From NCBI RefSeq assembly GCF_900109115.1, contig NZ_FNYV01000017.1:1-64000 (forward strand): a DNA stretch of 64,000 nt, written 5' to 3'. Source of the stretch: Micromonospora phaseoli (lineage in GTDB: Bacteria; Actinomycetota; Actinomycetes; Mycobacteriales; Micromonosporaceae). Below, piece by piece: positions 25,111 to 33,795 of the stretch. The first letter of the stretch is position 1, and the number at the start of each line of letters is the position of its first letter. The notes beneath the pieces are model-generated. The model worked only from the letters and a program-made list of their open reading frames with translations. It ran no database searches and was not told where the DNA came from. The translations under genes and the position numbers were made by a program.

Positions 25111-26520
25111 TCAGTTGCCGCAGCAGCCGCCGGTCTGGCTGGTCGACGGAGTGCCGACACCGACGAGGTTCAGTGGTGCGCCGAGCAGGCCGCCGGAGAT
25201 GCCGGTGGCGAGGCCCCTGGCGACCGGCTCGGGGGCGGGCCCACAGCAACCGTCGCCGGTCGCCGAGTCGTCGGGGTTGCTGTTGCAGACGCCGGTTTCG
25301 GGCAGGTCGAGTTGGACGTCGTGGGCGGCCTGCCAGTCGCCGGCGAGGGCGGCGACGACCGAACGGACCTGCTCGTAGCCGGTGGCCATGAGGAAGGTGG
25401 GCGCCCGGCCGTAGCTCTTCATGCCGACGGCGTAGTAGCCGGGCTCGGGGTGGGCGAGTTCCTTGACGCCGTGCGGTGGAACGGTGCCGCAGGAGTGTTC
25501 GTTGGGGTCGATGAGCGGGGCGAGAGCGCGGGTGGCACCCATGATCGGGTCCAGGTCCAGGCGCAGTTCGGCGGCGATGGCGTGGTCCGGCCGGTACCCG
25601 GTGGCCGCGACGATCCGGTCCACCACCACCTTCTCCTCGATGCCGTCGGTGGGGCGGACGATCACCGTTACCCGGTCGTCGGTCGGGTCGATCGCGTGGA
25701 CGGAGAAGCCGGTAAGCAGGCGGATGCGGCCGGCGTCGACGTGGGCGCGCAGGCGGGAGCCGAGCGCGCCGCGCGCCGGAAGGGCATCGGCGTCCCCGCC
25801 GCCGTAGGCGCGCGCCGGCGACCCGGAACGGATCGCCCAGGTCACTTCGGTGCCGGGCTCGGTGATCGCGAGTTCGGCGAGGGAGAGCAGGGTGTTGGCG
25901 GCGGAGTGGCCAGCGCCGACGACGAGGGTGTGGCGGCCGGCGAACCGGTCCCGGTCGGCACCGAGTACGTCCGGCAGCGCGTGCTCCAGGTGGGCGGCGG
26001 CGTCGCGCTCGCCACGGGCGGGTAGGCCGGAGGCGCCCAGGACGTTGGGGGTGTGCCAGGTACCGGAGGCGTCGATGACGGCTCGGGCGAGGATCTCCTG
26101 GCCGCCGGCGAGGCGGATCAGGAAGGGCGCCTGCTCGCGGCCGGCGGTGCGGAGCCGGTCGTATCCGAGGCGGCTGAGCGCCTCGACCCGGGCGCGGTAG
26201 CGCAGGTGCGGCTTGAGTTGCGGCAGGTCCGCGAGGGGCTGAAGGTAGCCGGCGGCGAGTTCGGCGCCGGTGGGCAGGGCATCCGGGTCGGGTGCGACCC
26301 AGCCGGCGTCGTCGAGGAGGCGGCGGGCGGCGGGGTCGATGTTGTACCGCCAGGGTGAGAAGACGCGGACGTGCCCCCACTGCCGTACGGCGGCGCCGGG
26401 GGTGTCGCCGCTTTCGAGGACGGTGAAGGGCAGGCCGCGCTCGTGCAGGTGCGCGGCGGCGGCGAGGCCGACCGGCCCGGCTCCGATGACGGCGACGGGT
26501 AGCTGGTCCAGGTCGCTCAT
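25111..26520 (-). CDS. arsO: ArsO-like FAD-dependent oxidoreductase
   Basis: A 469-residue flavin-containing monooxygenase-type protein. The FAD loop PVAVIGAGPVGLAAAAHL is at residues 8-25, the NADPH loop HTLVVGAGHSAANTLL in the middle, and IVAATGYRPD further on. Cysteine pairs near the C-terminus (GDGCCGP and the final GGCCGN) plus CNSNPDD look like arsenic or metal-binding tails. ArsR-linked flavin monooxygenases of this type are called ArsO in arsenic loci; their exact reaction is unsettled. It is divergent from arsR across a 32-base palindrome. ATG 26520 has GGAG upstream. Confidence 0.8.
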   Translation of the reverse strand: MSDLDQLPVAVIGAGPVGLAAAAHLHERGLPFTVLESGDTPGAAVRQWGHVRVFSPWRYNIDPAARRLLDDAGWVAPDPDALPTGAELAAGYLQPLADLPQLKPHLRYRARVEALSRLGYDRLRTAGREQAPFLIRLAGGQEILARAVIDASGTWHTPNVLGASGLPARGERDAAAHLEHALPDVLGADRDRFAGRHTLVVGAGHSAANTLLSLAELAITEPGTEVTWAIRSGSPARAYGGGDADALPARGALGSRLRAHVDAGRIRLLTGFSVHAIDPTDDRVTVIVRPTDGIEEKVVVDRIVAATGYRPDHAIAAELRLDLDPIMGATRALAPLIDPNEHSCGTVPPHGVKELAHPEPGYYAVGMKSYGRAPTFLMATGYEQVRSVVAALAGDWQAAHDVQLDLPETGVCNSNPDDSATGDGCCGPAPEPVARGLATGISGGLLGAPLNLVGVGTPSTSQTGGCCGN

Positions 26521-26587
26521 CAGGACTCCTTCTGTCGAACGAATCAGGCGGGGCGCGGTGCGCCAGCCTCCGGGGCGAGCGTCGGGG

Positions 26588-26619
26588 CTCTCTGTCTCGA
26601 CGTTCGTCGAAACAGAGAG
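26588..26619. promoter_or_regulatory. ArsR operator
   Basis: An inverted repeat with 15-base arms (one mismatch) around TT, centre TCGACGTTCGTCGA, between arsO and arsR. A further 10-base palindrome GACAGCTGTC lies at 26634-26643, just before arsR. Confidence 0.78.
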
Positions 26620-26654
26620 TTGCATGCTGATTAGACAGCTGTCAACCTAGAGGA

Positions 26655-27005
26655 ATGTCGAAGCAGACGGGACCGCTCGTTGATCTCACGGCCGCGCCGT
26701 GCTGCCCTCCGCTGGTGCAGCAGCGGGTGCCGGGTGAGACCGCCGCGGTGCTGGCGCCCGCGTTCAAGGCCCTCGGCGACCCGGTACGGCTGCAGCTGAT
26801 GTCGATGATCGCCTCCGCCGAGGGCGGAGAGGTCTGCGTCTGCGATCTGACGCCGGCGTTCGACCTGACCGGGCCGACGATCTCGCACCACCTCAGGACG
26901 CTGCGGGAGGCGGGTCTGGTCGATGCCGAGCGGCGCGGGACGTGGGTCTACTACCGGGCCCGACCACAGATCCTCCGGCAACTCGCCGCACTACTGTCGG
27001 TCTAG
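26655..27005 (+). CDS. arsR: ArsR-family arsenic-responsive repressor
   Basis: A 116-residue winged-helix repressor. The DNA-reading part is FDLTGPTISHHLRTLREAGLVDAERRGTWVYYR. The metal site motif VCVCDL gives Cys61 and Cys63 in the alpha-3 position used for As(III) in ArsR, but the third Cys of the classical motif is replaced. An additional Cys16-Cys17 pair in the N-terminal arm could complete the site. It is divergent from the ArsO-like gene with a palindromic operator between. No arsB or arsC is present in the window. Confidence 0.9.
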   Translation: MSKQTGPLVDLTAAPCCPPLVQQRVPGETAAVLAPAFKALGDPVRLQLMSMIASAEGGEVCVCDLTPAFDLTGPTISHHLRTLREAGLVDAERRGTWVYYRARPQILRQLAALLSV

Positions 27006-27141
27006 CACCAGGCGCCACATCAGCCCCACTGGCCCGCCGTGAGCAGACCGTCCGGCCGGCCGGGCGCCGGGAATCCCGCCGCTCCGGTCGGCGTTTTCTC
27101 CTGGGTACGGCACGAGGTATGCCCGAGCCGAGGAGACACAC

Positions 27142-27264
27142 ATGAAGGTACGCAGCTCCCTGCGATCCCTCAAGCGGAAGCCGGGTTCGACGGTGGTACG
27201 CCGCCGCGGCCGGGTGGTCGTGGTCAACCGCACCAATCCGCAGTGGAAGAGTCGCCAGGGCTGA
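27142..27264 (+). CDS. rpmJ: 50S ribosomal protein L36, cysteine-free paralogue
   Basis: A 40-residue protein starting MKVRSSLRSLKRKPGS and ending NPQWKSRQG, the pattern of the alternative (C-minus) L36 that lacks the zinc-binding CxxC...CxxxH ligands. In actinobacteria such copies are usually used when zinc is scarce and are controlled by Zur. No Zur-like palindrome is apparent upstream. The ribosome site is AGGAG (27131-27135). A strong terminator follows directly, so it is monocistronic. Confidence 0.93.
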   Translation: MKVRSSLRSLKRKPGSTVVRRRGRVVVVNRTNPQWKSRQG

Positions 27265-27275
27265 CCTGGTTTTCA

Positions 27276-27314
27276 GACGATCGGCGCAGTCGCCCGGCGA
27301 CTGCGCCGATCGTC
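27276..27314. terminator. Strong stem-loop terminator after rpmJ
   Basis: Perfect 17-base arms (GACGATCGGCGCAGTCG and its complement) with a five-base loop, 12 bases after the stop. Confidence 0.9.
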
Positions 27315-27435
27315 ATCCGGTGACCCAGGGCACCCCTGAGGATGTGCAAACGGGTGAGCGCGACTGGTCTGGTGTGGCCTACGATCAGCTCCCGCCGTTG
27401 TCGTACGGCGGATCACCTTCCACTCATGGGGTTTC

Positions 27436-29019
27436 GTGGAATTGAACTCTCTCTTCAGCCGGGCTGTCGCCACGGCTCTCGTGCCGGCCGTCGTGGTCGG
27501 CCTCGCGGCCCCGGCGGTCGCCGCCAGTAACACGCTCACCATCACCACGCTGGACCGCGCCGGTAAGAAGGTCGCGGTCACCACGACCGTGGTGAATCTC
27601 GCCACCAACAGCAGTCGCTCGGTCAAGTCCAACAAGGCCACCAAGCTGCCGAAGGGCACCTACGCGGTGCTCGCCTCGATCAGCACCGGTAGCGTGACGA
27701 CGCTCGGCGCTCGTACCGTCAAGGTCTCCGGGGCCAGCAAGACCACCGTGGACGCGCGCAAGGGCAAGAAGGTCCGCCTGGGCCTCAGCCCGGCACCTAC
27801 CGGCGACGCCGTGTCGGCGCAGATCACGGCGCAGATCTGCACCAGGTCGGACTCCGCCAGCTACGAGGTCGAGGCCTCGGCCTGGGGTAGTGGCAGCCTC
27901 CATGTGATCCCGAACTCGTCGAAGAAGCTGGCCTTCGCCGCGATGGGCCAATGGAGTGACGGCTCCGGCCTGACCGACAGTTACGCGGTCATGCACACCA
28001 GCATCGGTGTGCCGAGTGGTGTGTCCCGGACCTTCAAGCGGTCGTCGCTCGCCACCGTCAACGTGGCGGGCCGGCAGGGACCGTCCGCGACCGTCGACGG
28101 CAGTCACCTCGCAGTGCAGCCGACCGGCCGCGTCTGCGGTGACCACATGTACGCCGGCCTGTTCGGCGCCGACCGCCCCTACCGGACCAAGGTGCACCTG
28201 TCACCCGGCAAGTGGGACATCCGGGCCAGCAGTTACGCGGCGGCCAAGGACGGATCCACCGTGGTCGTCGGTGGCTACATGGTGCCGCGCACGGTCGTTG
28301 CGGGTAAGTCGTACACCCTGAACTTCTTCCGGTCCGCCTGGGGCCCGTCCACCCGGTTGCCGATGGTGCTCAACGGCCGGATCTCCTACTCGCTGAACGA
28401 CATGTTCGCCGATCCCGGCTTCCCCCGGGACAGCGTCGAGGGCGGCGACAAGGCGACCGCGACCCTGACCTTCGGCGGCAAGACGGTCAAGACGAAGAAG
28501 GACAAGGGCTGGGAGCCCTACTTCACGACGCTCGAATACAAGGTGAAGAAGGCCGGTTGGTACAAGCTCACCAACAACGCGAGCCGTTACTACCCGGAGA
28601 TCACCTTCCCTGCCGGGATGCTGTCGCCGAAGACCAGCGTCACGTACCGGTTCAGGGCGAAGCCGAACACCTCAGTGACGGCGCCCGTCTACGCGATCAC
28701 CATGCTGCCCACCGGTCTCAGCCTCTACAACCGGGCGAAGCCGGGCAGCACCACGAACGTCCAGCTGAAGCTGAGCCGCTCCAAGTTCAGCCCGGACGCC
28801 AAGCTGGGCACGAACCCTAAGGTGAAGACGGTCACCGCCAAGGCGTCCTACGACGGCGGTAAGACCTGGCGGTCGGTGAAGGTCAAGAAGATCTCCGGCA
28901 AGTGGACCGCCCAGGTGGGCAACCCGCAGTCCGGCGCGGTCTCGCTGCGGGCCCGGGTCACCGACGCCACCGGCGGCTACACCGATGTGACGATCATCCG
29001 GGCGTACGCGATCGGCTGA
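27436..29019 (+). CDS. Large secreted lysine-rich protein of unknown function
   Basis: A 527-residue protein with a Sec signal (hydrophobic about 10-28, PAVAA cleavage). The first 120 mature residues look like a beta-sandwich with many Lys/Thr (LTITTLDRAGKKVAVTTTVVNLATN), and two more beta-rich parts follow, the last (about 430-527) resembling an Ig-like domain (VKTVTAKASYDGGKTWRSVKV...AQVGNPQSGAVSLRARVTD). No catalytic motif is recognised. Such proteins are often extracellular binding or structural proteins. It is flanked by terminators on both sides, so it is its own transcription unit. Confidence 0.78.
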   Translation: MELNSLFSRAVATALVPAVVVGLAAPAVAASNTLTITTLDRAGKKVAVTTTVVNLATNSSRSVKSNKATKLPKGTYAVLASISTGSVTTLGARTVKVSGASKTTVDARKGKKVRLGLSPAPTGDAVSAQITAQICTRSDSASYEVEASAWGSGSLHVIPNSSKKLAFAAMGQWSDGSGLTDSYAVMHTSIGVPSGVSRTFKRSSLATVNVAGRQGPSATVDGSHLAVQPTGRVCGDHMYAGLFGADRPYRTKVHLSPGKWDIRASSYAAAKDGSTVVVGGYMVPRTVVAGKSYTLNFFRSAWGPSTRLPMVLNGRISYSLNDMFADPGFPRDSVEGGDKATATLTFGGKTVKTKKDKGWEPYFTTLEYKVKKAGWYKLTNNASRYYPEITFPAGMLSPKTSVTYRFRAKPNTSVTAPVYAITMLPTGLSLYNRAKPGSTTNVQLKLSRSKFSPDAKLGTNPKVKTVTAKASYDGGKTWRSVKVKKISGKWTAQVGNPQSGAVSLRARVTDATGGYTDVTIIRAYAIG

Positions 29020-29048
29020 TCTCCGGGCCCTCCGGCCGGCCAGCTCAA

Positions 29049-29083
29049 GAGGTCTGATCCGCTCGCCGAGCGGATCAGACCTC
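29049..29083. terminator. Strong stem-loop terminator
   Basis: Perfect 16-base arms GAGGTCTGATCCGCTC and complement with a three-base loop, 29 bases after the secreted protein stop, followed by a short T-rich stretch. Confidence 0.88.
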
Positions 29084-29191
29084 GCTGCTTTCTTGCGTCG
29101 CCTGACGGGCCGCTGCTACCGGGTGGCCGGCAGTGCGTCACCGGTTCGTTGCGGCAGTAGCCGGTCATCCGGCGGCTGTGCCGGGGCAGCC

Positions 29192-29419
29192 GGGCCGACC
29201 CTTTTCATGACCGGTTGGATTCTGCTCGCGGCGGTCGTCCATCGACGGGTCTCCTGGCACCGGGTGGTCGGGCTGCTGGCGATCGTGATCGCCGCCGTCG
29301 CTGGCCGCGGCCTGCCGCTGCTGGTGTACTCCGCGATCCTCGCCGGCCTGCTGAGCCTGATCGCCCACAGCGACGTGCTGGTCCGGCGGGCGCGCGAGGT
29401 GACCGGTCCGCCACGGTGA
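29192..29419 (+). pseudogene. C-terminal remnant of a low temperature requirement (LtrA) protein
   Basis: The frame encodes GPTLFMTGW, then RRVSWHRVVGLLAIVIAAVAGRGLPLLV and ILAGLLSLIAHSDVL. This resembles the last two membrane segments of LtrA-family proteins (GPALFL...R.VS.PR..GL pattern). Upstream of 29192 the similarity stops and nothing resembles the 300 preceding residues such a protein needs. An ATG at 29207 could allow a 70-residue product, but without a convincing ribosome site. The family call is from memory of the pattern and is moderate. Confidence 0.5.
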
Positions 29420-29439
29420 CCGCGACAGCTCCGGCACGA

Positions 29440-30186
29440 TCAGATCGCGCCGCCGTTGGCGTAGAGCACCTGGCCGTTGACCCAGCGCCCCGGCCCGGCG
29501 AGGAAAGCCACCAGCTCGGCGATGTCGTCAGGGGTGCCCAGGCGCTCCAGCGGCGGCTCGGCGGCGATCCGGGCGACCGTCTGCTCGTCCTTGCCGTCGA
29601 GGAAGAGCGCGGTCGCGGTCGGTCCGGGGGCAACCGCGTTGACGGTCACGTCCCGGCCGCGCAGCTCGCGGGCGAGGACCAGGGTGATCGCGGAGACCGC
29701 CCCTTTGCTCGCGGCGTACGCGCTGTAGCCCGGCCGGGCGAAACGGGTGAGCGAGCTGGAGAAGTTGATGATCGCGCCACCTCGGCGGACCCGGCGGGCG
29801 GCCTGCTGGTCGACCGCGAACGTGCCGCGCACGTTGACCCGCAGGATGCGGTCGAGCTGGTCGAGGTCGAGATCGGCGAGTGGGCTCAGGGCCATCATGC
29901 CGGCCGCGTGCACCACCACGTCGACGCCACCGAAGCGGCGTTCCGCAGCCTCGAAGAGGTCGGCCACCGCAGCCTCGTCGGCGATGTCGGCCGGGATCGC
30001 GATCGCGTCGCCGCCCGCCGCCCGGGCCGCCGCGACGGCGGTCTCCGCCTCGGCGTGGTTGTCGCGGTAGTTGACGACGATGGCGTACCCGTCCGCCGCC
30101 AACCGTTCGACAACCTGGCGACCGATGCCTCGGGAGCCGCCGGTGACGATGGCGACCCTGGGTTGGTCGGTGGAGTTGCTGTTCAT
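29440..30186 (-). CDS. Short-chain dehydrogenase/reductase
   Basis: A 248-residue classical SDR, likely NADP(H)-dependent: the TGGSRGIG cofactor loop near residue 15, HAAG, the catalytic Ser of NFSSSL, and YSAYAASKGA giving the Tyr-x3-Lys pair. The C-terminal GGAI is typical of FabG-like members. ATG 30186 is chosen over 30237. It is divergent from a TetR regulator that probably controls it; the substrate is unknown. Confidence 0.9.
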   Translation of the reverse strand: MNSNSTDQPRVAIVTGGSRGIGRQVVERLAADGYAIVVNYRDNHAEAETAVAAARAAGGDAIAIPADIADEAAVADLFEAAERRFGGVDVVVHAAGMMALSPLADLDLDQLDRILRVNVRGTFAVDQQAARRVRRGGAIINFSSSLTRFARPGYSAYAASKGAVSAITLVLARELRGRDVTVNAVAPGPTATALFLDGKDEQTVARIAAEPPLERLGTPDDIAELVAFLAGPGRWVNGQVLYANGGAI

Positions 30187-30258
30187 GGGTGCTCCTGGGA
30201 TCCAGAGTTGTGTACGCTGTGTCCATATAAACAACATGAAGACAGAGTGTCCACAAAA

Positions 30259-30879
30259 ATGGGAGGGTCAGTGACTCAGCTCACCCCCGACGCGGAGCCG
30301 CCGCTGCGACGCGGGCGGGGCCGCCGTCCCGCCGGCCAGGTCCGCGCCGAGATCCTCAACGCCGCCGGGAACCTCCTACTGGCCGAGGGGATGACCGGCT
30401 TCACCATCGAAAAAGTCGCCGCCCATGCGGGCGCCAGCCGCATGACGATCTACAAGTGGTGGCCGTCCAAGGGCGCGCTCGCACTCGACGGCTACTTCAC
30501 CGTCGTCGCCCCCGCGCTGGCCTTCCCCGACACCGGCGACATAGTCGCCGACCTGACCAGCCAGTTGGTGTCCTTCGTCCACCTGCTGACCGACACCTCC
30601 GCCGGGCGGGTCGTCAGCCAGCTCATCGCGCAGTCCCAGACCGATCCGGACCTGGCCACCGCCTTTCGCGAGCGCTACTCCGGGCCACGCCGCGCCATCA
30701 GCGTCGAAGCGCTCAACAAGGCCGTGGCCCGTGGGCAGTTACGGGCGGACATCGATCCGGAATCCGTCATCGACCAGCTCTGGGGCGCCTGCTATCACCG
30801 GCTGCTCATTCCCGACCAGCCCCTGACCGAGGAGTTCGTCGTGACGCTGGTCGACAACCTCATCCGCGGGCTGCGCTGA
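30259..30879 (+). CDS. TetR-family regulator
   Basis: A 206-residue repressor. Its HTH is GQVRAEILNAAGNLLLAEGMTGFTIEKVAAHAGASRMTIYKWWPSKGALALDGYF. The C-terminal part (about 90-206) resembles the TetR_C_11-type ligand domain (VVSQLIAQSQTDPDLATAFRERY). ATG 30259 or GTG 30271 are both possible; a GGGAGGG lies just before the GTG. It is divergent from the SDR gene. Confidence 0.87.
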   Translation: MGGSVTQLTPDAEPPLRRGRGRRPAGQVRAEILNAAGNLLLAEGMTGFTIEKVAAHAGASRMTIYKWWPSKGALALDGYFTVVAPALAFPDTGDIVADLTSQLVSFVHLLTDTSAGRVVSQLIAQSQTDPDLATAFRERYSGPRRAISVEALNKAVARGQLRADIDPESVIDQLWGACYHRLLIPDQPLTEEFVVTLVDNLIRGLR

Positions 30880-31016
30880 CGCCGGGACCGACAGGAGGCA
30901 AGGGCTCGGACCGATCGGATCGGAGATGGCACCCCGCGGTTGTCCGGATGGCTGGTCCGCCGTTCGTCATGCCGGTGGGAACACTGGTCCTGACGATGTG
31001 ACAGAGAGGCCCTGAC

Positions 31017-31352
31017 GTGAAGTACATGATGCTGGTCTGCACCGACCCGGAGCCGGATTCGGAGCCCCAGAACCACCCCGACGTGGAGGTGTGGGTGGCG
31101 GAGAACGATGCCGCCGGCCGACGGCTGCAGGGTGCTCAGCTGGCGCCGGCGTCGGCCGCGACCACGGTACGCGTCCGCGGAGGTCAGCTCCTCGTCTCCG
31201 ACGGTCCGTTCGCGGAGGTCAAGGAGATGATCGTCGGCTTCGACCTGCTGGAGTGCGCCGATTTGGACGAGGCGATCGAGGTCGCCCGGGCCCACCCGAT
31301 GGCCTGGGCCGGACGCATCGAGCTGCGTCCGTTCGCCGACCTCGACCAGTGA
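31017..31352 (+). CDS. YCII/DGPF-domain protein
   Basis: A 111-residue protein of the YCII-related (DGPFAExKE) family. The signature is LLVSDGPFAEVKEMIVGFDLLECADLDEAIEVARAHP. It is translationally coupled by a GTGA overlap to the sigma factor gene, the invariant context of ECF42 sigma factors. It may be a small enzyme or a signalling partner of the sigma factor; the function is unproven. Confidence 0.92.
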   Translation: MKYMMLVCTDPEPDSEPQNHPDVEVWVAENDAAGRRLQGAQLAPASAATTVRVRGGQLLVSDGPFAEVKEMIVGFDLLECADLDEAIEVARAHPMAWAGRIELRPFADLDQ

Positions 31353-32563
31353 CGGACCGGGCCGCGGCGGCGGCGGCCGTCGCGGCCACGGCCGTCGACG
31401 CGTACCCGCGAATCGTCGCGGCACTGATCCGGATCACCGGTGACTGGGGCCTGGCCGAGGACTGCGCCCAGGAGGCGTTGGCCCGGGCGCTGGACCGCTG
31501 GCCGGTGGAGGGTGTGCCGGCGAACCCGGGCGGCTGGTTGATGACGGTGGCCCGCAACCGGGTCCTCGATGTGCTGCGGCGGGCCTCGGTCGAGCGGCGC
31601 AAGCTGCGCGAACTGGCGGTGCTGGCGCTCACCGCCGCAACCGCCGAGCCGGCCGGGGAGGAGGTGGTGGACGACCGGCTGCGGCTGATCTTCACGTGCT
31701 GCCATCCGGCGCTCGCGATCCAGGACCGGGTGGCGCTGACCCTGCGCACGATCTGCGCGGTGCCGACCGTCGAGATCGCCCGGGCCTTCCTGGTCAGCGA
31801 GTCGGCGATGACCCGCCGGCTCACCCGCGCCAAGACGAGGATCGCCGACGCGGGCATCCCGTACCGGGTGCCGAGCGGCCCGGCGCTGAGAGAACGGCTG
31901 CCCGGCGTGCTGGCCGTGCTCTACCTGCTCTTCACCCGGGGGTACGACGCGGACGGCGAACCGGCCTTCGCCGATGAGGCGATCCGGTTGGCCCGACTGC
32001 TGGTCCGGCTCATGCCGGAGCAGCCGGAGGCGTCCGCGCTGCTGGCGCTCTTCCTGTTGCAGCACTCCCGCCGCGCCGCCCGGCGGGACGCCGACGGCAA
32101 CCTGGTGCCGCTGGACCGCCAGAACCGGTCCGACTGGGACCACGCGGCGATCGCGGAGGGGGTACGCCTGGTCGCCGGGCTGCCGGAGCAGGGCCCGTAC
32201 GCGTGGCAGGCGCGGATCGCGGCCTGCCACGCCACCGCGGCCAGCGCCGAGCAGACCGACTGGCGGCGGATCGCGGACTGCTACGACCAGATGTTCCGGC
32301 TCCAGCCGACCCCGGTGGTCGCGCTGAACCGTGCCGTGGCGCACGGGTACGCGTACGGGCCGGCGGCCGGATTGTCGCTGCTCGCCGAGGCGCGCGAGGG
32401 CGGCGGGCTCGACGGCTATCCGCTGGCTCTCGCCGTGGAGGCGGATCTCGTCGCTCGGCAGGGTGACCGTGATCGGGCGGCGGCATTGTTCCGCGCGGCG
32501 GCGGAGCGGGTGCACGGCGACGCCGAGCGTCGGGCGCTGCTCGACCGGGCCCGATCCGGGTAG
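31349..32563 (+). CDS. ECF42-type RNA polymerase sigma factor
   Basis: A 404-residue protein. Region 2 is at about 20-90 (IVAALIRITGDWGLAEDCAQEALARALDRWP, NPGGWLMTVARNRVLDVLRR). Region 4 is at about 130-180 (RVALTLRTICAVPTVEIARAFLVSESAMTRRLTRAKTRI). A long C-terminal extension of TPR-like helices follows (about 190-404, with the LYLLFTRGYDADGE signature). ECF42 factors lack an anti-sigma gene and are regulated through this extension, usually with a DGPF partner, as here. The target promoters are unknown. Confidence 0.93.
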   Translation: MTDRAAAAAAVAATAVDAYPRIVAALIRITGDWGLAEDCAQEALARALDRWPVEGVPANPGGWLMTVARNRVLDVLRRASVERRKLRELAVLALTAATAEPAGEEVVDDRLRLIFTCCHPALAIQDRVALTLRTICAVPTVEIARAFLVSESAMTRRLTRAKTRIADAGIPYRVPSGPALRERLPGVLAVLYLLFTRGYDADGEPAFADEAIRLARLLVRLMPEQPEASALLALFLLQHSRRAARRDADGNLVPLDRQNRSDWDHAAIAEGVRLVAGLPEQGPYAWQARIAACHATAASAEQTDWRRIADCYDQMFRLQPTPVVALNRAVAHGYAYGPAAGLSLLAEAREGGGLDGYPLALAVEADLVARQGDRDRAAALFRAAAERVHGDAERRALLDRARSG

Positions 32564-32673
32564 CCGGTGCGACGAACCCGCACTGACGATCCAGACAGAG
32601 GTGGATTCGGATATCCCGGTTGGGCGGGGCGGCGGTGATGAGGGGATCGGTCGATACTGCGAAGGTGACGAGG

Positions 32674-33264
32674 ATGCCCAGAGTGGTGGCGGCCGTGGTG
32701 CTCGGGTGCGCAGCGACCGCCTGTGACGCAGCACCGCCGGAGGCCACCCCGACGGTGTCCCCACCCGCGTCCACCGTGCCGCCCGGGGAGTTCTCGGCGC
32801 CACCGCTCGCGCTGCCCGGGGTGCAGCCCGGCGACGCCTGCCCGGTCACCGAGCCGCGGCCCTGGCCCGACACCGACCAGGCATCTCGGGTGCTCGGCTC
32901 CGGCCCGCTCTACCCGGTCGCCGACTACTTCACCGACGGCGTCCTGCAACTGCGTGACGAGGACCGGGAGCCGGACGGGACGTACACGAAGAAGGTGCGG
33001 TGGATCGGCTCCGGCTACACCGGCCCGGTGCTGGTCCGGGCGGCCCGGATCGACGGGCCGGGCAGCGCGGCGGGGAGGTTCTCCTACACCGGCGAGCCCC
33101 GCGACGGCGGCCACTACGCCGTGTTGAGCCGCCCGGACAGCGACCTGCCGGGCACCACGACGGTCAGCGGCCCGGGCTGCTACGCGTACCAGGTCGACGG
33201 GGTGAGCTTCAGCGTGACGATCGTCTTCCGTGCCGTCCCGGCGGCCACTGCCAGTCCGTCCTGA
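32674..33264 (+). CDS. Putative lipoprotein
   Basis: A 196-residue protein with a short lipoprotein-like signal MPRVVAAVVLGCAATAC (Cys17), a Pro/Thr-rich tether (about 20-45) and a globular part without a recognised domain (RVLGSGPLYPVADYF...GSGYTGPVLVRAARIDG...FSYTGEP). The start could also be GTG 32665 or ATG 32638, which add residues before the signal. It follows the sigma factor by about 110 bases and could be under its control, but nothing in the sequence shows this. Confidence 0.7.
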   Translation: MPRVVAAVVLGCAATACDAAPPEATPTVSPPASTVPPGEFSAPPLALPGVQPGDACPVTEPRPWPDTDQASRVLGSGPLYPVADYFTDGVLQLRDEDREPDGTYTKKVRWIGSGYTGPVLVRAARIDGPGSAAGRFSYTGEPRDGGHYAVLSRPDSDLPGTTTVSGPGCYAYQVDGVSFSVTIVFRAVPAATASPS

Positions 33265-33318
33265 TCGCCCGGCGTGCCGCGCCCGGTCAAGGGCGCGACG
33301 CCGGGTCCGCCGTCCGGC

Positions 33319-33714
33319 TCAGGTAGCGGACGCCGGTCGCCGCCGACCGGGGGTTCGGGACAGCTGCCGCTCGGTGGCGTCGAGGTAGTCGTGCAGGGCC
33401 TGGCGGGAGCGGGCGAGGGCGTCGATGCGCTCGTCCAGCCCGTGCAGCCGGGTACGCAGGGCATCGAGTAGCTCGGCGCAGGGTTCCAGGTCGGGGCTCT
33501 CTCCGGTGGCGCAGGGCAGCAGGTAGGCGATGTCCTCGGTGGACAGCCCGGCCGCGAGCAGCCGCCGGATCTGGGTCACGGTGGTCACCGCGTCTTCACC
33601 GTAGGCCCGGTAACCGTTGGCGCCGCGAACCGGCTCCAGTAGGCCCTGGCTCTCGTAGTAGCGCAGCTGGTGCGGGTTGACACCGGTCCGTCGGCTCAGC
33701 TCCCCGATCAGCAC
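33319..33714 (-). CDS. MerR-family transcriptional regulator
   Basis: A 131-residue regulator. The MerR HTH starts MLIGELSRRTGVNPHQLRYYESQGLLEPVRGANGYRAYGEDAV, followed by a dimerisation coiled coil (about 80-118). A pair of cysteines (PCATGESPDLEPC) sits between the two parts; the classical three-Cys mercury site is absent, so it more likely senses a drug or redox signal. It is divergent from an oxidoreductase gene, with a 22-base palindrome between. Confidence 0.87.
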   Translation of the reverse strand: MLIGELSRRTGVNPHQLRYYESQGLLEPVRGANGYRAYGEDAVTTVTQIRRLLAAGLSTEDIAYLLPCATGESPDLEPCAELLDALRTRLHGLDERIDALARSRQALHDYLDATERQLSRTPGRRRPASAT

Positions 33715-33729
33715 AGACGTTCCCCTTGA

Positions 33730-33751
33730 CCTTCATATCGATGTGAAGGTT
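33730..33751. promoter_or_regulatory. MerR-type operator
   Basis: ACCTTCATATCGATGTGAAGGT, a 22-base palindrome with one mismatched pair, overlapping a TTGACC -35 candidate, 45 bases before the oxidoreductase ATG. This is the normal position for a MerR activator. Confidence 0.78.
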
Positions 33752-33795
33752 GACGATACCTGCCAGGACCTGATCCCTGCGCGAAGGAGCAGTTG

